DNA of 64,000 nucleotides. Source: Sphingosinicella sp. (GTDB taxonomy: Bacteria; Pseudomonadota; Alphaproteobacteria; Sphingomonadales; Sphingomonadaceae). The position numbers and the translations under genes were made by a program. Shown here piece by piece: positions 48,867 to 59,981 of the stretch (the stretch's first letter is position 1; each line of letters opens with the position of its first letter). The notes under the pieces are model-generated. The model had not been told where the DNA came from. It ran no database searches and worked only from the letters and a program-made list of their open reading frames with translations. The DNA is taken from NCBI GenBank assembly GCA_013816585.1, contig JACDEE010000004.1, positions 67,017-131,016 of the forward strand, read 5' to 3'.

Positions 48867-49670
48867 ATGTCACACATGATTTTCCTGAAATTGTTCGCGG
48901 CGGCGGGGCTGGTCTTTGCGGGCCCTGTCCTCGCGCAAAGCTATGATCCCGGCGATAGCGGGGAATATGAGCCCGCGCCGGCCAAAGCCGAAGTCAGCGT
49001 GCAGGCGCAGCCGGCGGCCCCATCGCTGCCGACCACGCCGATCGAAGAGCCCGCGCCGGTGCGGGTCGACGAGGAATATTATCCGGTGGACGCAGCGCCT
49101 CAGCCCGATGCCGCACCCGTCCAGCAATCCGCCCCCGTCGCTGCCGGTTCGGCGAGCGCCGAAGACCGGGCAAGCCAGGCCGTCAGCAACACCGTAGCCA
49201 AGGACGGCGTACTTTCCGCCGCTGAGGGTGTGTTCGGACGCGGTGCTGAAGGGCTTGCAGGCATCCTGGAAAACATTCTCAAAAAGCAGGGCGAACCCAG
49301 CGCCTACATCACCGGCAGCGAGGCCGGCGGCGCGATGGTCGTGGGCCTACGCTACGGTAAGGGAAAATTGCATCACAAGTCCGAAGGCGACCGCAAGGTC
49401 TATTGGACAGGGCCGTCGGTCGGCTTCGACGTTGGCGGCGATGCCAACAAGGTATTCGTGCTCGTCTACAATCTCGCCAAGGGCGAAGACCTTTTCACCC
49501 GCTACGGGGCGGCGGAGGGCAACGCCTACATGGTCGGTGGTTTCAAGGCGAGCTATCTGCGCAGGGGCGACACGGTGCTGATCCCGATCCGCACCGGCGT
49601 CGGCATGCGGCTGGGCGTCAATGCCGGTTACATGAAGTTCACCCAAAAGCAGACCTGGATCCCCTTCTGA
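48867..49670 (+). CDS. DUF1134 domain-containing protein (EipA-like envelope protein)
   Basis: Signal peptide, Pro/Ala-rich linker, then SEAGGAMVVGLRYGKGKLHHKSEGDRKVYWTGPSVGFDVGGDANKVFVLVYNL...RRGDTVLIPIRTGVGMRLGVNAGYMKFTQKQTWIPF. Confidence 0.88.
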   Translation: MSHMIFLKLFAAAGLVFAGPVLAQSYDPGDSGEYEPAPAKAEVSVQAQPAAPSLPTTPIEEPAPVRVDEEYYPVDAAPQPDAAPVQQSAPVAAGSASAEDRASQAVSNTVAKDGVLSAAEGVFGRGAEGLAGILENILKKQGEPSAYITGSEAGGAMVVGLRYGKGKLHHKSEGDRKVYWTGPSVGFDVGGDANKVFVLVYNLAKGEDLFTRYGAAEGNAYMVGGFKASYLRRGDTVLIPIRTGVGMRLGVNAGYMKFTQKQTWIPF

Positions 49671-49742
49671 GGCGAACATTCTCGCTCTTGCCAATCAAGG
49701 CAGGGCATGAAATTCCGGGCGCATAAGAGGGGATTTTTCATG

Positions 49743-50501
49743 ATGCGCTTTTTGTCGTTCCTGTGCGTGATGGCAGTCGCAACGCTCGGCCAGACACAGG
49801 CCGCCGCGGCGTCGCCCATCGATGTCGAACTCGGCAAGTCTTTGGCGCGGTTCGGCAAGTTGAAACCCGGCGTGCGTCATTATCTTCGCTACAAGATCGG
49901 GACGGATGGAGTGGCGACGCCGATGGACTTGCAGCGAAAGGAAATACGCTTCGACCAGCAGGAGGGGCAGCGGCGCCTCCATATCCTCCAGCATTGGCAG
50001 TCGGCGACCGGCGCGCTCGACCTGGATTCCTGGTTCGAGGACAAGACCTTCCGGCCCCTGACGCATCAGCGGGACCGAACGCGCGACGCGACCGTCACAC
50101 GCGAGGGGTTCCGCTTCCTGCCCGATAGGATAATCGGCCTTGCGGACCAGCCGGACAATAGCCGCAAGGATTTCGAGATCGCCGCGCCGGTGCCGACTTT
50201 CAATTTCGAAGCCGATCTGGAAACGCTACAGGCACTGCCGCTGAAAAAAGGGGCGGAGTTCAGGATCGTATTTTATCATCCCGGCGGCGGGGTCCCCGCG
50301 CCCTATATCTTCAAGGTGGCCGGCCAGGAAAAGTTGATCATTGGAGGTTCACCCCTCGATTGTTGGGTCGTCACCACCGACTATAATGATCCGAAACGGC
50401 CGATCGCCCGCTTCTGGGTAGCCAAGGACAGTCAGACGGTGGTCAAAGTCGTCAGTCCGCAGCCGGATGGAACCACTTTCGTGAAATCCCTGCTGTCCTG
50501 A
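49743..50501 (+). CDS. Hypothetical periplasmic protein
   Basis: Signal peptide MRFLSFLCVMAVATLGQTQAAAAS; 250-aa ORF with no confidently recognised domain. Confidence 0.7.
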   Translation: MRFLSFLCVMAVATLGQTQAAAASPIDVELGKSLARFGKLKPGVRHYLRYKIGTDGVATPMDLQRKEIRFDQQEGQRRLHILQHWQSATGALDLDSWFEDKTFRPLTHQRDRTRDATVTREGFRFLPDRIIGLADQPDNSRKDFEIAAPVPTFNFEADLETLQALPLKKGAEFRIVFYHPGGGVPAPYIFKVAGQEKLIIGGSPLDCWVVTTDYNDPKRPIARFWVAKDSQTVVKVVSPQPDGTTFVKSLLS

Positions 50502-50518
50502 CGATCGGGATGTGACGG

Positions 50519-51844
50519 TCAGGCGAAGCTGGTCGACTCGAATTTCAACGGTTCCCCGATCGCTTGTTCGGACAGTTCGGCATTCCACATCACGCGCTTG
50601 CCGCGGATGATGGTGCCGACGGGCCTTCCGGTCAGTTTCTTGCCCGTGAAGGGCGACCAGCCGCAGCGTGAGGCGAGCCAGCTTTCCTCGACGGTCCATT
50701 GCGCCTTCAAATCGACGATCGTGAAATCGGCGTCATAGCCGGCGACGATCCGCCCCTTGCCGACCAGTCCGAACACGCGCTGCGCCCCGGCGGAGGTAAG
50801 GTCGATCACGCGCTGAAGGGAAGTGCGGCCATTGGCGACATGGTCCAGCATCAGCGGCAGCAGGGTCTGCACTCCCGGCATCCCGCTCGGGCTGAGCGGA
50901 TAGGGCTTGGCCTTTTCTTCCTTGGTATGCGGCGCGTGATCCGATCCGATCACATCGGGGACGCCCTGATTCAGCCAATGCCATAGACCGTCGCGATGCG
51001 CGCCGGATCGGATCGGCGGGTTCATCTGGGCATAGGTGCCGATCGCCGGATAGGCTTCCTCGCCCGCCAGGGTCAGATGCTGCGGCGTGACTTCGCAGGT
51101 GGCAATATCCTTATTCTGCGCGATCAGCTCCAGCTCCGCCGGCGTGGTGACGTGGAGGATGTGGATACGCCGATTTGCCTCGCGCGCCAGCTTCAGGATG
51201 CGGCGGGTGGCGAGGATCGCGCTTTCGTCGTCGCGCCATATTGGATGGCTCGAAGGATCGCCGTCGATACGTTCGCCAAGGCGCGCATTCATTCGCGCCT
51301 CGTCTTCGGCGTGGATGGCGACCCGCCGGTTTCCCGATGCCAGCACGCGCGCCAATTCCCGATCTTCAGCCACCAGCAGATTGCCGGTCGAGGCGCCCAT
51401 GAATATCTTGACCCCCGCCGCGCCCGGGAGTTTTTCAAGCTCGCCAAGCTCCTCGGAATTGGCCGCGGTGGCGCCGACGTAGAAGGCATGATCGCACCAC
51501 ATGCGGTCCCTGGCACGCGCCAATTTGTCGGCGAGCGCGTCGGCGCTGTCCGTATTGGGGCTGGTATTGGGCATTTCGAACACGGCGGTAACGCCGCCCA
51601 GCACCGCCGCGCGGCTGCCGCTTTCCAGATCCTCTTTCGCCTCGAGCCCCGGCTCGCGGAAGTGAACCTGGGTGTCGATCACGCCCGGAAGTATATCGAG
51701 GCCGGTGCAATCGATCGTCTCGCTGGCATCGCCGCCGACACCGATGGCCGCGATCCTGCCGCCGCGGACCCCGACATCGGCCTGAACCGGCCCGCCGGGC
51801 GTCCACAATATGCCGTTTTTCAAAACAAGATCGTAGCTGGTCAT
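50519..51844 (-). CDS. pyrC: Dihydroorotase (amidohydrolase family)
   Basis: LDILPGVIDTQVHFREPGLEAKEDLESGSRAAVLGGVTAVFEMPNTSP...VTPQHLTL...GSDHAPHTKEEK. Confidence 0.9.
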   Translation of the reverse strand: MTSYDLVLKNGILWTPGGPVQADVGVRGGRIAAIGVGGDASETIDCTGLDILPGVIDTQVHFREPGLEAKEDLESGSRAAVLGGVTAVFEMPNTSPNTDSADALADKLARARDRMWCDHAFYVGATAANSEELGELEKLPGAAGVKIFMGASTGNLLVAEDRELARVLASGNRRVAIHAEDEARMNARLGERIDGDPSSHPIWRDDESAILATRRILKLAREANRRIHILHVTTPAELELIAQNKDIATCEVTPQHLTLAGEEAYPAIGTYAQMNPPIRSGAHRDGLWHWLNQGVPDVIGSDHAPHTKEEKAKPYPLSPSGMPGVQTLLPLMLDHVANGRTSLQRVIDLTSAGAQRVFGLVGKGRIVAGYDADFTIVDLKAQWTVEESWLASRCGWSPFTGKKLTGRPVGTIIRGKRVMWNAELSEQAIGEPLKFESTSFA

Positions 51845-51891
51845 GCCGGTCTCGACTTCCTTTTGGGGTTCAGCGTCCCTAACTCAGCTCC

Positions 51892-52611
51892 ATGACCGGG
51901 ACCAGCCTTCTCGATCGCGCCTTGATCCGCCTGAGCGGCGAGGAGACGCGCGACTTCCTGCAGGGGATCGTCACGCAGGACGTGTCGCTGCTCGGCGCCG
52001 ATCGCCCCTTATGGGCGGGGCTACTGACCGCGCAGGGCAAGGCCCTGTTCGATTTCATCCTCTGGGCGGACGGCGAAGACATATTGGTCGATTGCGAGGT
52101 GGAGCAAGCGGAGGCGCTGGCCAGACGCCTGAAAATGTACCGGCTCCGGCGACCGATCACAATCGAGCGGGAGGAGAGTCTCTGCGTCCATTGGGCGGTC
52201 GAGGGAGAGGGGACGCTCGATCCGCGCTTGCCGCAACTCGGCCATCGCTGGCTTGGGGTTTGCGGCGAACCGGCCTCGGGCTGGCTCGAACACCGCCTAT
52301 CACTCGGCGTGACCGAAGGCGTGGCGGAGCTAGGAAGCGACAAGACACTCTGGCTAGAAGCCAATGCCGCCGAACTGAATGGCGTGAGCTTCACCAAGGG
52401 CTGTTACGTCGGCCAGGAAAATACAGCGCGGATGAATTATCGATCCAAGGTCAACCGGCGGCTGGTCGTCGTTCCGGCCGATGCGCCGGGCGAGCGGACC
52501 CGTATCCACTATCCCGAATTAGGCCTTGCGGTCGAGCATCGGAGGGTCGAGGATCTTGGGAACGCCATCCTGGCCGACTGGCTGGCCGGCGCCGTGACCA
52601 AGGCGACCTGA
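51892..52611 (+). CDS. ygfZ: Folate-binding protein YgfZ
   Basis: RLSGEETRDFLQGIVTQDV... and signature KGCYVGQENTARMNYRSKVNRRL. Confidence 0.92.
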   Translation: MTGTSLLDRALIRLSGEETRDFLQGIVTQDVSLLGADRPLWAGLLTAQGKALFDFILWADGEDILVDCEVEQAEALARRLKMYRLRRPITIEREESLCVHWAVEGEGTLDPRLPQLGHRWLGVCGEPASGWLEHRLSLGVTEGVAELGSDKTLWLEANAAELNGVSFTKGCYVGQENTARMNYRSKVNRRLVVVPADAPGERTRIHYPELGLAVEHRRVEDLGNAILADWLAGAVTKAT

Positions 52612-52635
52612 GAGCCGGGCAGATGCCGGCCTTCC

Positions 52636-52905
52636 TCACGCGGGCGAGGCAGCCGACCTTCTTTGCCAGATCCGCCACAAGGAAATCGCGCCGATCAGCA
52701 TCCAGATGATGTTGAGCGCCGCCGACGGAACCGCGCCGTGATAGCCGCTGTTGATCACGAAGCCTGCCGCGCCGATCAGGTTCATCCATTGGAAGAGCGG
52801 CGACTGTCCTGTCAGCCTGCCCATCGAAACCGTCAGATAGGCGGCGAGGATCAGTCCGGCGCCGATCCAGCCCGCGACTTCCACGAGAAATTCAGGATCG
52901 TTCAA
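52636..52905 (-). CDS. Small membrane protein (CBU_0592 family-like)
   Basis: [67 protein letters not shown]. Confidence 0.75.
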   Translation of the reverse strand: MNDPEFLVEVAGWIGAGLILAAYLTVSMGRLTGQSPLFQWMNLIGAAGFVINSGYHGAVPSAALNIIWMLIGAISLWRIWQRRSAASPA

Positions 52906-55592
52906 GCGGCGAGGTTCCTCAGCACATATTGAAGAATTCCGCCGGCACGGAAATATTCGAGCTCGTTCAGCGTATCGATCCGGCAGCGTGCGGTGAAGGT
53001 GAAGCGCGACCCGTCGGCGCGGGTCACCTGGACTTCGACATCCTGGCGCGGCTGGAGCGCGGCAATGCCCAGGATCGTGAACTGCTCGTCACCGGTAAGG
53101 CCGAGGCTCTGGCAATTCTGTCCGCCGACAAATTGCAGCGGGACCACGCCCATGCCGACCAGGTTGGAGCGGTGGATCCGTTCATAGGTTTCGGCAATAA
53201 CTGCCCGGACGCCCAGCAAATTGGTGCCCTTGGCCGCCCAGTCGCGCGACGATCCGGTGCCATATTCCTTGCCTGCAATGACCACGAGCGGCGTCCCCGC
53301 CTCCTTGTAGCGCATGGCGGCATCGTAGATGGGCAGGACTTCGCCGGTCGGCACATGCCGCGTCACCCCGCCTTCGATACCCGGCGTCATCGCATTCTTG
53401 ATGCGGATATTGGCAAAGGTGCCGCGCATCATGACTTCGTGATTGCCGCGGCGCGCGCCATAGCTGTTGAAGTCGGCGCGGGCGACCTTGTGCGTGGTCA
53501 AATAGGCGCCGGCGGGGGAATCGAGCTTGATCGCGCCGGCCGGGCTGATGTGGTCGGTGGTGATACTGTCGCCAAAGATTGCCAGCGCGCTGGCGCCGAC
53601 CACATCGGTGAGGCCCGTCGGGGTCATCGTCATGCCCTCGAAATAGGGCGGGTTCTGAATGTACGTCGATCCGGCCGCCCAGGCATAGGTTTCGCCGCCG
53701 GCCACGCCGATCGACTGCCATGCCTCGTCGCCCTTGTAGACATCGGCATAGCGGGCACGGAACATGTCGGAATTCACATGCTGTTCGATCAGCGACTGGA
53801 CTTCCAGATTGGTCGGCCAGATGTCGCGCAGGTAGACAGGGGCGCCGGCCTTGTCGTTACCGATCGGGGCGTTGACCAGATCCTCGGTTACATTCCCCTT
53901 GATCGCATAGGCGACGACCAAGGGCGGCGAGGCGAGATAATTGGCGCGCACGTCGGGCGACACGCGCCCTTCGAAATTACGATTGCCCGACAGGACCGAC
54001 GCGGCGACCAGGTCATGCTGGTGGATCGCCTTGGAAATGGGTTCCGGAAGCGGCCCCGAATTGCCGATGCACGTGGTGCAGCCATAACCCACCAGATCGA
54101 AGCCCAGATAGTTTAGGTCTTCGGAAAGGCCGGCCTTGTCGAGATAATCGGTGACCACCTTCGATCCCGGCGCGAGCGAGGTCTTGACCCAGGGCTTGCT
54201 TTCCAGCCCCAGCGCGCGGGCCTTGCGGGCGACGAGACCGGCGGCGACCAGGACGGACGGATTGGAGGTGTTGGTGCAGCTGGTGATCGCGGCGATCACC
54301 ACGTCGCCGTGGCCGATATCATGGCCCGCGCCGTCGACCGGGAACCGGACGGGAAGCTCGTCGGCCTGATGGCCATATTCGCGGGTGAAATTAGCGACGA
54401 ATTCCTCATCTATGTCGGCGAGCAGAACCTTGTCCTGCGGGCGTTTCGGGCCGGCAAGCGATGCCTGGACCGAAGACATGTCGAGCTCGAGCGTATCGGT
54501 GAAGACCGGATCGGCGCCGTCGTCATTGTGCCATAGTCCCTGCGCTTTTGCATAAGCCTCAACCAGCGCCACCTGGTCATCTGAGCGGCCGGTGAGGCGC
54601 AGATAATCGAGCGTCTTGTCGTCCACCGGGAAGAAGCCGCAGGTCGCGCCATATTCGGGCGCCATATTGGCGATCGTGGCGCGGTCGGCGAGCGAAAGCG
54701 CGGAGACTCCGGGCCCGTAAAATTCAACGAACCGCCCGACCACGCCTTTTTGCCGAAGCATCTGGGTCACCGTGAGGACGAGATCGGTCGCGGTGATCCC
54801 TTCGGCCAGGGCGCCGGTAAGGTGGAAACCGACCACTTCGGGGATCAGCATCGAAACGGGCTGCCCCAGCATCGCCGCTTCCGCCTCGATGCCGCCGACG
54901 CCCCATCCAAGCACGCCCATCCCGTTCACCATCGTCGTATGGCTGTCAGTACCGACCAAAGTATCTGGGTATGCCACTTCCTCGCCGCCTGCGTCCTTGG
55001 ACGACCAGATTGTCCGGGCGATATTTTCAAGGTTCACCTGGTGGCAGATGCCCGTTCCCGGGGGGACCACCTGGAAATTGTCGAACGCGTCGGCGCCCCA
55101 TTTGAGAAACTGATAGCGTTCCATGTTGCGGCTATATTCAAGCTCGACATTCTTTTCGAACGCCTTGGGTGTTCCGAATTCGTCGACCATTACCGAATGG
55201 TCGATGACGAGATGGACCGGGACCTGCGGATTGATCTTTTCGGGATTGCCGCCAAGCGCCTTCATCGCGTCGCGCATCGCGGCGAGGTCGACCACGGCGG
55301 GAACGCCGGTGAAATCCTGCATCAGCACGCGCGCCGGGCGATACTGGATTTCGCGCTGGACCGATCCCTTATTCTCCTGCCAGTCGACCAGGGCCTGGAT
55401 ATCGCCGCGAGTGACCGTCTTTTCATCTTCGAACCGGATTAGGTTTTCCAGCAGGACCTTCATGGAAAAGGGAAGCCGCGAGATGTCTCCGAGCGTTTCG
55501 GCTGCCTTGGCTAGACTGTAATAAGCGTAGGATTTCCCCCCTACCTGCAGGACGGCGCGGGTGTTGAGGGCGTTATTTCCTACTGCGGTCAT
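52902..55592 (-). CDS. acnA: Aconitate hydratase AcnA
   Basis: 896 aa; [21 protein letters not shown]...[33 protein letters not shown]...[11 protein letters not shown]...[14 protein letters not shown]...[12 protein letters not shown]. Confidence 0.97.
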   Translation of the reverse strand: MTAVGNNALNTRAVLQVGGKSYAYYSLAKAAETLGDISRLPFSMKVLLENLIRFEDEKTVTRGDIQALVDWQENKGSVQREIQYRPARVLMQDFTGVPAVVDLAAMRDAMKALGGNPEKINPQVPVHLVIDHSVMVDEFGTPKAFEKNVELEYSRNMERYQFLKWGADAFDNFQVVPPGTGICHQVNLENIARTIWSSKDAGGEEVAYPDTLVGTDSHTTMVNGMGVLGWGVGGIEAEAAMLGQPVSMLIPEVVGFHLTGALAEGITATDLVLTVTQMLRQKGVVGRFVEFYGPGVSALSLADRATIANMAPEYGATCGFFPVDDKTLDYLRLTGRSDDQVALVEAYAKAQGLWHNDDGADPVFTDTLELDMSSVQASLAGPKRPQDKVLLADIDEEFVANFTREYGHQADELPVRFPVDGAGHDIGHGDVVIAAITSCTNTSNPSVLVAAGLVARKARALGLESKPWVKTSLAPGSKVVTDYLDKAGLSEDLNYLGFDLVGYGCTTCIGNSGPLPEPISKAIHQHDLVAASVLSGNRNFEGRVSPDVRANYLASPPLVVAYAIKGNVTEDLVNAPIGNDKAGAPVYLRDIWPTNLEVQSLIEQHVNSDMFRARYADVYKGDEAWQSIGVAGGETYAWAAGSTYIQNPPYFEGMTMTPTGLTDVVGASALAIFGDSITTDHISPAGAIKLDSPAGAYLTTHKVARADFNSYGARRGNHEVMMRGTFANIRIKNAMTPGIEGGVTRHVPTGEVLPIYDAAMRYKEAGTPLVVIAGKEYGTGSSRDWAAKGTNLLGVRAVIAETYERIHRSNLVGMGVVPLQFVGGQNCQSLGLTGDEQFTILGIAALQPRQDVEVQVTRADGSRFTFTARCRIDTLNELEYFRAGGILQYVLRNLAA

Positions 55593-55737
55593 GAAAATCC
55601 TCGTCTCACATGATGGCGAGCCGGATTTTTCGCGTTCACCCGGCGCTTGGCGCGCGCCTTAGCAAGCCAGGCGCGCAAAGGAAACGGGCAGGTGAATAGC
55701 GGAAAGGCGACCGGCCGGAATTGGGCGGCGGGCGCCT

Positions 55738-55944
55738 TTACTCCGACGCTTGCTTGGCGCGCTCCTCCGCATTCTGGCGATTCTCGACCATTTCCTCCGC
55801 GGCCTGCTGATCCTCTGCGGCCTCATCCACCGAAGCGTTGATCGCGGCGGCATTGGCGGCGTCGTCTGGGGCCGGAATTGGGTCGGGCTCACCGCAAGCG
55901 GCCAAGGAGGTCAGGGGAGCGAGCAAGATAAGGGCAAGACGCAT
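55738..55944 (-). CDS. Small acidic lipoprotein
   Basis: MRLALILLAPLTSLAACGEPDPIPAPDDAANAAAINASVDEAAEDQQAAEEMVENRQNAEERAKQASE with lipobox. Confidence 0.65.
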   Translation of the reverse strand: MRLALILLAPLTSLAACGEPDPIPAPDDAANAAAINASVDEAAEDQQAAEEMVENRQNAEERAKQASE

Positions 55945-56243
55945 GATGATGCTTTCTAAAGGCGCGATGACGAATGCGATTCGCGCGTGACAGGACAAAT
56001 ATACGCGCCCCTTTTGGCGCCGGTTCCGTAACCCGGCGCGTGGTTAATAAATTATTATCAGGACTGTTGCACTTCGGCACAACGCTTGGTTAACACGGCT
56101 GATCGCCTCGCGCTTCGATGGTTATGCGACACGGTAAACGACCTGCTTTCGGCCCATTCTCCACCTTGTTGTCTTAAATTCATGAAACCCTTCCGACTTT
56201 TGCCGCGTTATGTGGCGAAAGATTGATTTTGAAGGGAGCCGTC

Positions 56244-56513
56244 ATGGCCACGAACATGTTGGAAGCACGGGGCGGATGCATCATCCCTGAAGCCCATAAG
56301 CGCGGTTATCACATGGTCTATCGCGAACAGGAAACCAACCATTGCCCCGGCTGCGGCCGTACGCACTGGTATATTGGACGCCTGATGGCCGAATGCGCTT
56401 TTTGCGCGACCGCCTTGCCGCTTGAAAGCAGCAGCCAGGTCCTCGGCGGTCAATCGGTCCGTACGGTCCGCCGTCAGCCCTATCAGCCCGAAGAGCATGT
56501 GCTCGCGGCGTAA
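56244..56513 (+). CDS. Small zinc-ribbon-like hypothetical protein
   Basis: Two CxxC pairs: CPGCGRTHWYIGRLMAECAFC in an 89-aa ORF; followed by a strong terminator. Confidence 0.7.
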   Translation: MATNMLEARGGCIIPEAHKRGYHMVYREQETNHCPGCGRTHWYIGRLMAECAFCATALPLESSSQVLGGQSVRTVRRQPYQPEEHVLAA

Positions 56514-56554
56514 ACGATTCCTCTAAGGGCGGCGCTTTTCAGCAGCCGCTATCT

Positions 56555-56588
56555 GCGCCGGCTTCTCTAGCGAGAGGCCGGCGCTTTT
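56555..56588. terminator. Rho-independent terminator
   Basis: GCGCCGGC TT CTCT agcg AGAG GCCGGCGC followed by TTTTATTT, between convergent genes. Confidence 0.85.
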
Positions 56589-56610
56589 ATTTACGGCGTG
56601 CAGCAGATCC

Positions 56611-57543
56611 CTAGATGGTCTTTTTTCGCGTCGGCACGAGTGCATTGCACAGGTCCACGCCGCCAGCCGGGCGCTGGAAGAAAGTCCCGCCCCGATTGGC
56701 CCGGCCCTTGATGAACGCGGCAAAGGCCGGGCTGTCTGTGCGCATCACTTCATAGGAAGGGCGCTGGGCGACGGGCAGATCAGCGGCGATCACGGCCCGC
56801 GCGATCGGAACATGATTGGCGGCATCCTTGATAAAGCCAAGCGCCTCGGTCCCGCGCGGTATGGAGGTCATTCGGTCGAACCCTTCAAGCACTCTGCCGA
56901 CCGTGGCGATGTTGAGATCGAGATGGCGGGGCGCATGGCCGATGACCGCGTATAATTCGCCTCCGGTGCCGGTATCCGGCGCCAGATCGCGGCCGACGCC
57001 CACGCTGGCATAACAATGGGTGAGCCACGCGCGGCCTGAATTCGGATCATAGCCCACCGGCCACCCGTCGGCATGGCCGACCATGGGTGCATAGGAATCG
57101 GGATAGCCGAGCGGACGGATCGCGAGGCCCTGAAGCGGCCGATCATATTCGGCGGGCGGCGTTTTCACGACTCCGGCGGGAAGCGGGTTCTCGGCATCGC
57201 CATTGCCCCATTGCACGACATAATTGTCCTGCACCCGGTAGATGGCGGCATTGTTCCACCAGCCCGCTTTGGCGAAGGCGTGGATATTTGCGACGTGTAT
57301 CGGCGCGAATTGCGGGGCGAGCTCGATCGCGATCCGGGCGCCATTCTTCAGGTCCATGATCAGCAGGTTTTCGGGGTCGACCGGGCGCCAGGCGGAGGCA
57401 GGAGCTTTTGTGACCGTTTCCGAAGGCTCGACCGCGTTCGTCGCCGGAATGGGCCGCCAAGCGACCGGCCCCTGATTGGCCGGAGGCGTTTCCGTGCAGG
57501 AGGCGAGCGATGCCGCCAGGGCCAAAGCCAGGGAAATGCGCAT
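56611..57543 (-). CDS. Cyclophilin-type peptidyl-prolyl isomerase-like lipoprotein
   Basis: Lipobox ASLASCTE; MDLKNGARIAIELAPQFAPIHVANIHAFAKAGWWNNAAIYRVQDNYVVQWGNGDAENPLPAGV...GELYAVIGHAPRHLDLNIATVGRVLEGFD. Confidence 0.87.
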   Translation of the reverse strand: MRISLALALAASLASCTETPPANQGPVAWRPIPATNAVEPSETVTKAPASAWRPVDPENLLIMDLKNGARIAIELAPQFAPIHVANIHAFAKAGWWNNAAIYRVQDNYVVQWGNGDAENPLPAGVVKTPPAEYDRPLQGLAIRPLGYPDSYAPMVGHADGWPVGYDPNSGRAWLTHCYASVGVGRDLAPDTGTGGELYAVIGHAPRHLDLNIATVGRVLEGFDRMTSIPRGTEALGFIKDAANHVPIARAVIAADLPVAQRPSYEVMRTDSPAFAAFIKGRANRGGTFFQRPAGGVDLCNALVPTRKKTI

Positions 57544-57596
57544 CTATCCTCCTGTTGCGACGTCCAGGGCGCATAGTCCCGCTTCGGCGGTGCCGG

Positions 57597-58349
57597 TCAA
57601 GAGACAGCTTTATAGATGCCGTAGAGGCTGGTGATGACCAACACGACCCCGACCAGGATCATCAGCATCTTGGCCGGGACTCGTTTGGCGATATGCGCGC
57701 CGAACGGGGCCGCCACCACACCGCCAATCAGCAGGCCCACAATGGGCGCTCCGAAAGCATCCAGGCCCAAAGTGGCGATGAAGGTGGCGGAGATGGTGAT
57801 TGTAAGGAAGAATTCGGCGGTGCTGACCGTGCCGATCACCTTGCGAGGGGTTGCTCCCTGGACCAGCAGGTTGGAAGTGACGATCGGCCCCCAGCCGCCC
57901 CCGCCGGCAGCGTCGAGAAACCCCCCGATCAATCCCAGCGGCTCGATGATCTTGGGCTTTTTCTCTTCATGTTCGTGCCTGAGCGCGCGCCACAGCAGAT
58001 AGACGCCGATCAGGCTGAGATAGCCGAGCACGAACGGCCGCGCGACGTCGGCGTGGATCTGCGTCAGCACATAGGCCCCGAGGATTCCGCCGATCATTCC
58101 CGGAATGACGATCCGCGCGAACAATTTCCAGTCGACGTTGCGATGGAGGACATGGCTGATTCCGGAAACGCCGGTGGTGAAGCATTCGACCGTGTGAACC
58201 CGCGCCGACGCGACGGCGGGAGGAACGCCGATACTGATCAGGAGCGTGTTCGAAATCACCCCGAACGCCATTCCCAGCGCCCCATCGACCAATTGCGCGG
58301 AAAAGCCGATCAGGATGAACGGGATCAGGTCGATGAAGGAGAAGGCCAT
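57597..58349 (-). CDS. Sulfite exporter TauE/SafE family protein
   Basis: FILIGFSAQLVDGALGMAFGVISNTLLISIGVPPAVASARVHTVECFTTGVSGISHVL...GFLDAAGGGGWGPIVTSNLLVQG. Confidence 0.93.
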   Translation of the reverse strand: MAFSFIDLIPFILIGFSAQLVDGALGMAFGVISNTLLISIGVPPAVASARVHTVECFTTGVSGISHVLHRNVDWKLFARIVIPGMIGGILGAYVLTQIHADVARPFVLGYLSLIGVYLLWRALRHEHEEKKPKIIEPLGLIGGFLDAAGGGGWGPIVTSNLLVQGATPRKVIGTVSTAEFFLTITISATFIATLGLDAFGAPIVGLLIGGVVAAPFGAHIAKRVPAKMLMILVGVVLVITSLYGIYKAVS

Positions 58350-58484
58350 AAAATCTATCAAGAACACCCCCTGTCCGAACCTTGTTGGCGGCTGAATATT
58401 CTTCACAAGACGATCCAGAGCCTGCGAGGCTCCCAAAGTCCCAAAAATAAGGAGCGCCTTCCGACTGCCGCCACGCGCGGCCTC

Positions 58485-59981
58485 TTACGAAATGGGTGTT
58501 TTCACCCGCCGCCGAAGCATTGCCCGGGCCTCCAGATGCGCAACCATCAGCCGAGCGGCGAGGCTTTCCGCATCCGCTGCCGGGAGATTGATGATATTGG
58601 GCGCGCGCAGCAAGGACGCGCCGGCCGTATCGATCGCGATGCTGGCCAGCGACAATTTCCGCTGAAGCGGTCCCTGATCGACGCTGATCGACTGGATCTT
58701 TTCATAGGGCACAATCCACAGGCGCCGGGTCAGCCATCCCTGGCGGACGTGGATCGCATCCGGCGTCGGGCAATAACGATGATGTCGCCATTGCAGGGCA
58801 GCGGCGGCGACGCCCAAGGGCAGGACCAGCAGCAAGGCCAAGCCGGGCGGCCAGGCGATCGACAATCCCAGAATGAAAAGCGCGCCGAGGCTCAGCCAGC
58901 GTAGCGACTGGCGGAGTATATGGCGCTTTGAAACACGGACATAATCCCGGTCCGGCGGCATGGTGGCCTTGTGGACCGCGCCCAGTATCGGAAGCACTTC
59001 CTCGATCCGCGCGAAGGGAGCGGCGACCTGATGGCCCGATCGGGCCGCATCGGCATTCAAGGTCTGGAATTCTAGGCGGTACCAGCCGAAATATCGGGCG
59101 ACCAGGCCCGCCTGGATCACGGCCAGCTGGACGCGGCGGAACGGGATTACGACTTCGGACAAGGTGAAAAGACCGCGCTGCCGCCGCAAGCCTCCTGGAA
59201 CGCGGGTAAGGCGAAAATTATAGTCCCGGGCGATGGTGCGCAATATCCCGACCACGACGCCCAGAATGATGATGACCAGGAAGGCAAAGGCGGTCGCGGC
59301 CCAGCTCACTTCGGCGGCGAGCGACCGGGCAGGGCCGATCCAGTCGAGGCTCCACGGGTCGATTCCGAACCAGGCCTCGAGATATTCGAGGCCGCCGAAT
59401 ATGAAGGCGAGATAGATTAGCGAAAAGTTGAACAGTCCGGCGAGCAGCACCCGCCGGAGGTCCATTCCGAAAATGAGCGGCTCGTCGATCGGTGACGGCG
59501 CCTCCACAATATCCTGCCCTTCGGCCGGACCGGCCTGATGACCGCGGCGCAAAATCTCCCGCAGCCGGTGGGCCTCTTCCAACGCGACCGAATCCAGATC
59601 GCCTTCATTTTTCGAACCGCCGCCGGTTTCGATCTTGACCTTGGCGGTCCCGAACAGGCGCGACAGCAGGCCCTGTTCGATGTCGATATCCTGGATCCGG
59701 TCGAACGGAATTACTCGGCGCTGGCGATGGAATATCCCGCTTTCGATCACGATCTCGCGATTCCCGACCCCGTAACGAAATCGGCGCCAATAAAGGTATC
59801 CGCCGGCCAAAGCCGCGGCGATGCCTCCCAGCGCGATCAGTATCAGGATCCGCAGCCCGCTTCCCGAAACCATTCCGACCATGGCGGGGAGGCCGAGGGC
59901 ATATTGCGGCAGGGATTTGATGGCGCGGGTTAGGAAGGTTGCCGGATGCAGCCGCCGGTCGGCGACAATTTCCAGCTTCAC
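58485..59981 (-). CDS. PH domain-containing protein (bPH2/YdbT-like)
   Basis: Repeated bPH2 pattern (YRWRRFRYGVGNREIVIESGIFHRQRRVIPFDRIQDIDIEQGLLSRLFGTAKVKIETGG; WIVPYEKIQSISVDQGPLQRKL). Confidence 0.9.
   Translation of the reverse strand: MKLEIVADRRLHPATFLTRAIKSLPQYALGLPAMVGMVSGSGLRILILIALGGIAAALAGGYLYWRRFRYGVGNREIVIESGIFHRQRRVIPFDRIQDIDIEQGLLSRLFGTAKVKIETGGGSKNEGDLDSVALEEAHRLREILRRGHQAGPAEGQDIVEAPSPIDEPLIFGMDLRRVLLAGLFNFSLIYLAFIFGGLEYLEAWFGIDPWSLDWIGPARSLAAEVSWAATAFAFLVIIILGVVVGILRTIARDYNFRLTRVPGGLRRQRGLFTLSEVVIPFRRVQLAVIQAGLVARYFGWYRLEFQTLNADAARSGHQVAAPFARIEEVLPILGAVHKATMPPDRDYVRVSKRHILRQSLRWLSLGALFILGLSIAWPPGLALLLVLPLGVAAAALQWRHHRYCPTPDAIHVRQGWLTRRLWIVPYEKIQSISVDQGPLQRKLSLASIAIDTAGASLLRAPNIINLPAADAESLAARLMVAHLEARAMLRRRVKTPIS

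Noticed and set aside
52929-54116. 395-aa + strand ORF (also 11461..13182, 57510..58904)
   Set aside because: Antisense shadows of aconitase, M20 amidohydrolase and TauE/bPH2 genes respectively.
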